A DNA stretch of 5,874 nucleotides from Nitrososphaera sp. (GTDB taxonomy: Archaea > Thermoproteota > Nitrososphaeria > Nitrososphaerales > Nitrososphaeraceae), in contig JAICVG010000087.1 of assembly GCA_025935445.1 (NCBI GenBank), forward strand, positions 1 through 5,874, written 5' to 3'. How positions within the stretch are numbered: the stretch's first letter is position 1; each line of letters begins with the position of its first letter. The notes below the pieces were generated by a model. The model searched no databases and was not told the DNA's origin. It saw only the letters and a program-made list of their open reading frames with translations. Of this stretch, positions 5,847 to 5,874 are shown piece after piece. The position numbers were made by a program, and so were the translations under genes.

Positions 5847-5874
5847 ACTGGCATCGTAATTGTGAGAATAGGAG

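Overview
The window looks like a piece of an archaeal chromosome, most likely from a Nitrososphaeria (Thaumarchaeota) relative. The evidence is a tandem-AAA Cdc48/VAT ATPase, an archaeal Hsp20, A/T-rich TATA-type promoters with purine-rich BRE-like flanks, GGTGA-type ribosome sites on some genes, and a monofunctional bacterial-type proline dehydrogenase of the kind found in soil ammonia-oxidising archaea. The placement is inferred from gene content and style; no marker gene is present to prove it.

Layout from left to right. Minus strand: a PLP-dependent cysteine-synthase-like gene (3-728) stops at an amber codon well short of the usual family length. Next is a minus-strand gene (910-1596) for a protein with an N-terminal helical, HTH-like region and one or two C-terminal ACT-like folds. 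A 104-bp divergent promoter region (1597-1700) follows, carrying TATA elements for both directions and three copies of a GC-(0-2 nt)-ATGTAA motif. Plus strand: hsp20 (1701-2237) and cdc48 (2282-4489) are 44 bp apart, with a 10-bp stem-loop across the junction, and look like one operon. A gene-poor stretch (4490-5006) contains stem-loops, a possible 29-codon CxxC reading frame and a minus-strand T7 tract. Minus strand at the right: proline dehydrogenase (5007-5846, reading frame open to the window edge), followed by what looks like a broken small membrane-protein reading frame.

The hsp20-cdc48 pair forms a protein-quality-control unit: the small heat-shock protein holds unfolding clients and the double-ring ATPase unfolds or extracts them. 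The same pairing is known from Archaeoglobus fulgidus, where it is heat-shock controlled together with the regulator HSR1. No HSR1 homologue is visible here, but the divergent ACT-like gene shares the repeat-bearing promoter region. The flanking genes are amino-acid metabolic: proline oxidation on the right and a sulfur/diamino-acid-type PLP enzyme on the left.

No clear new multi-gene system is present. The points most worth checking are the shared promoter repeats, the hairpin at the hsp20-cdc48 junction, the abrupt amber end of the PLP enzyme, and the apparent frameshift downstream of proline dehydrogenase.
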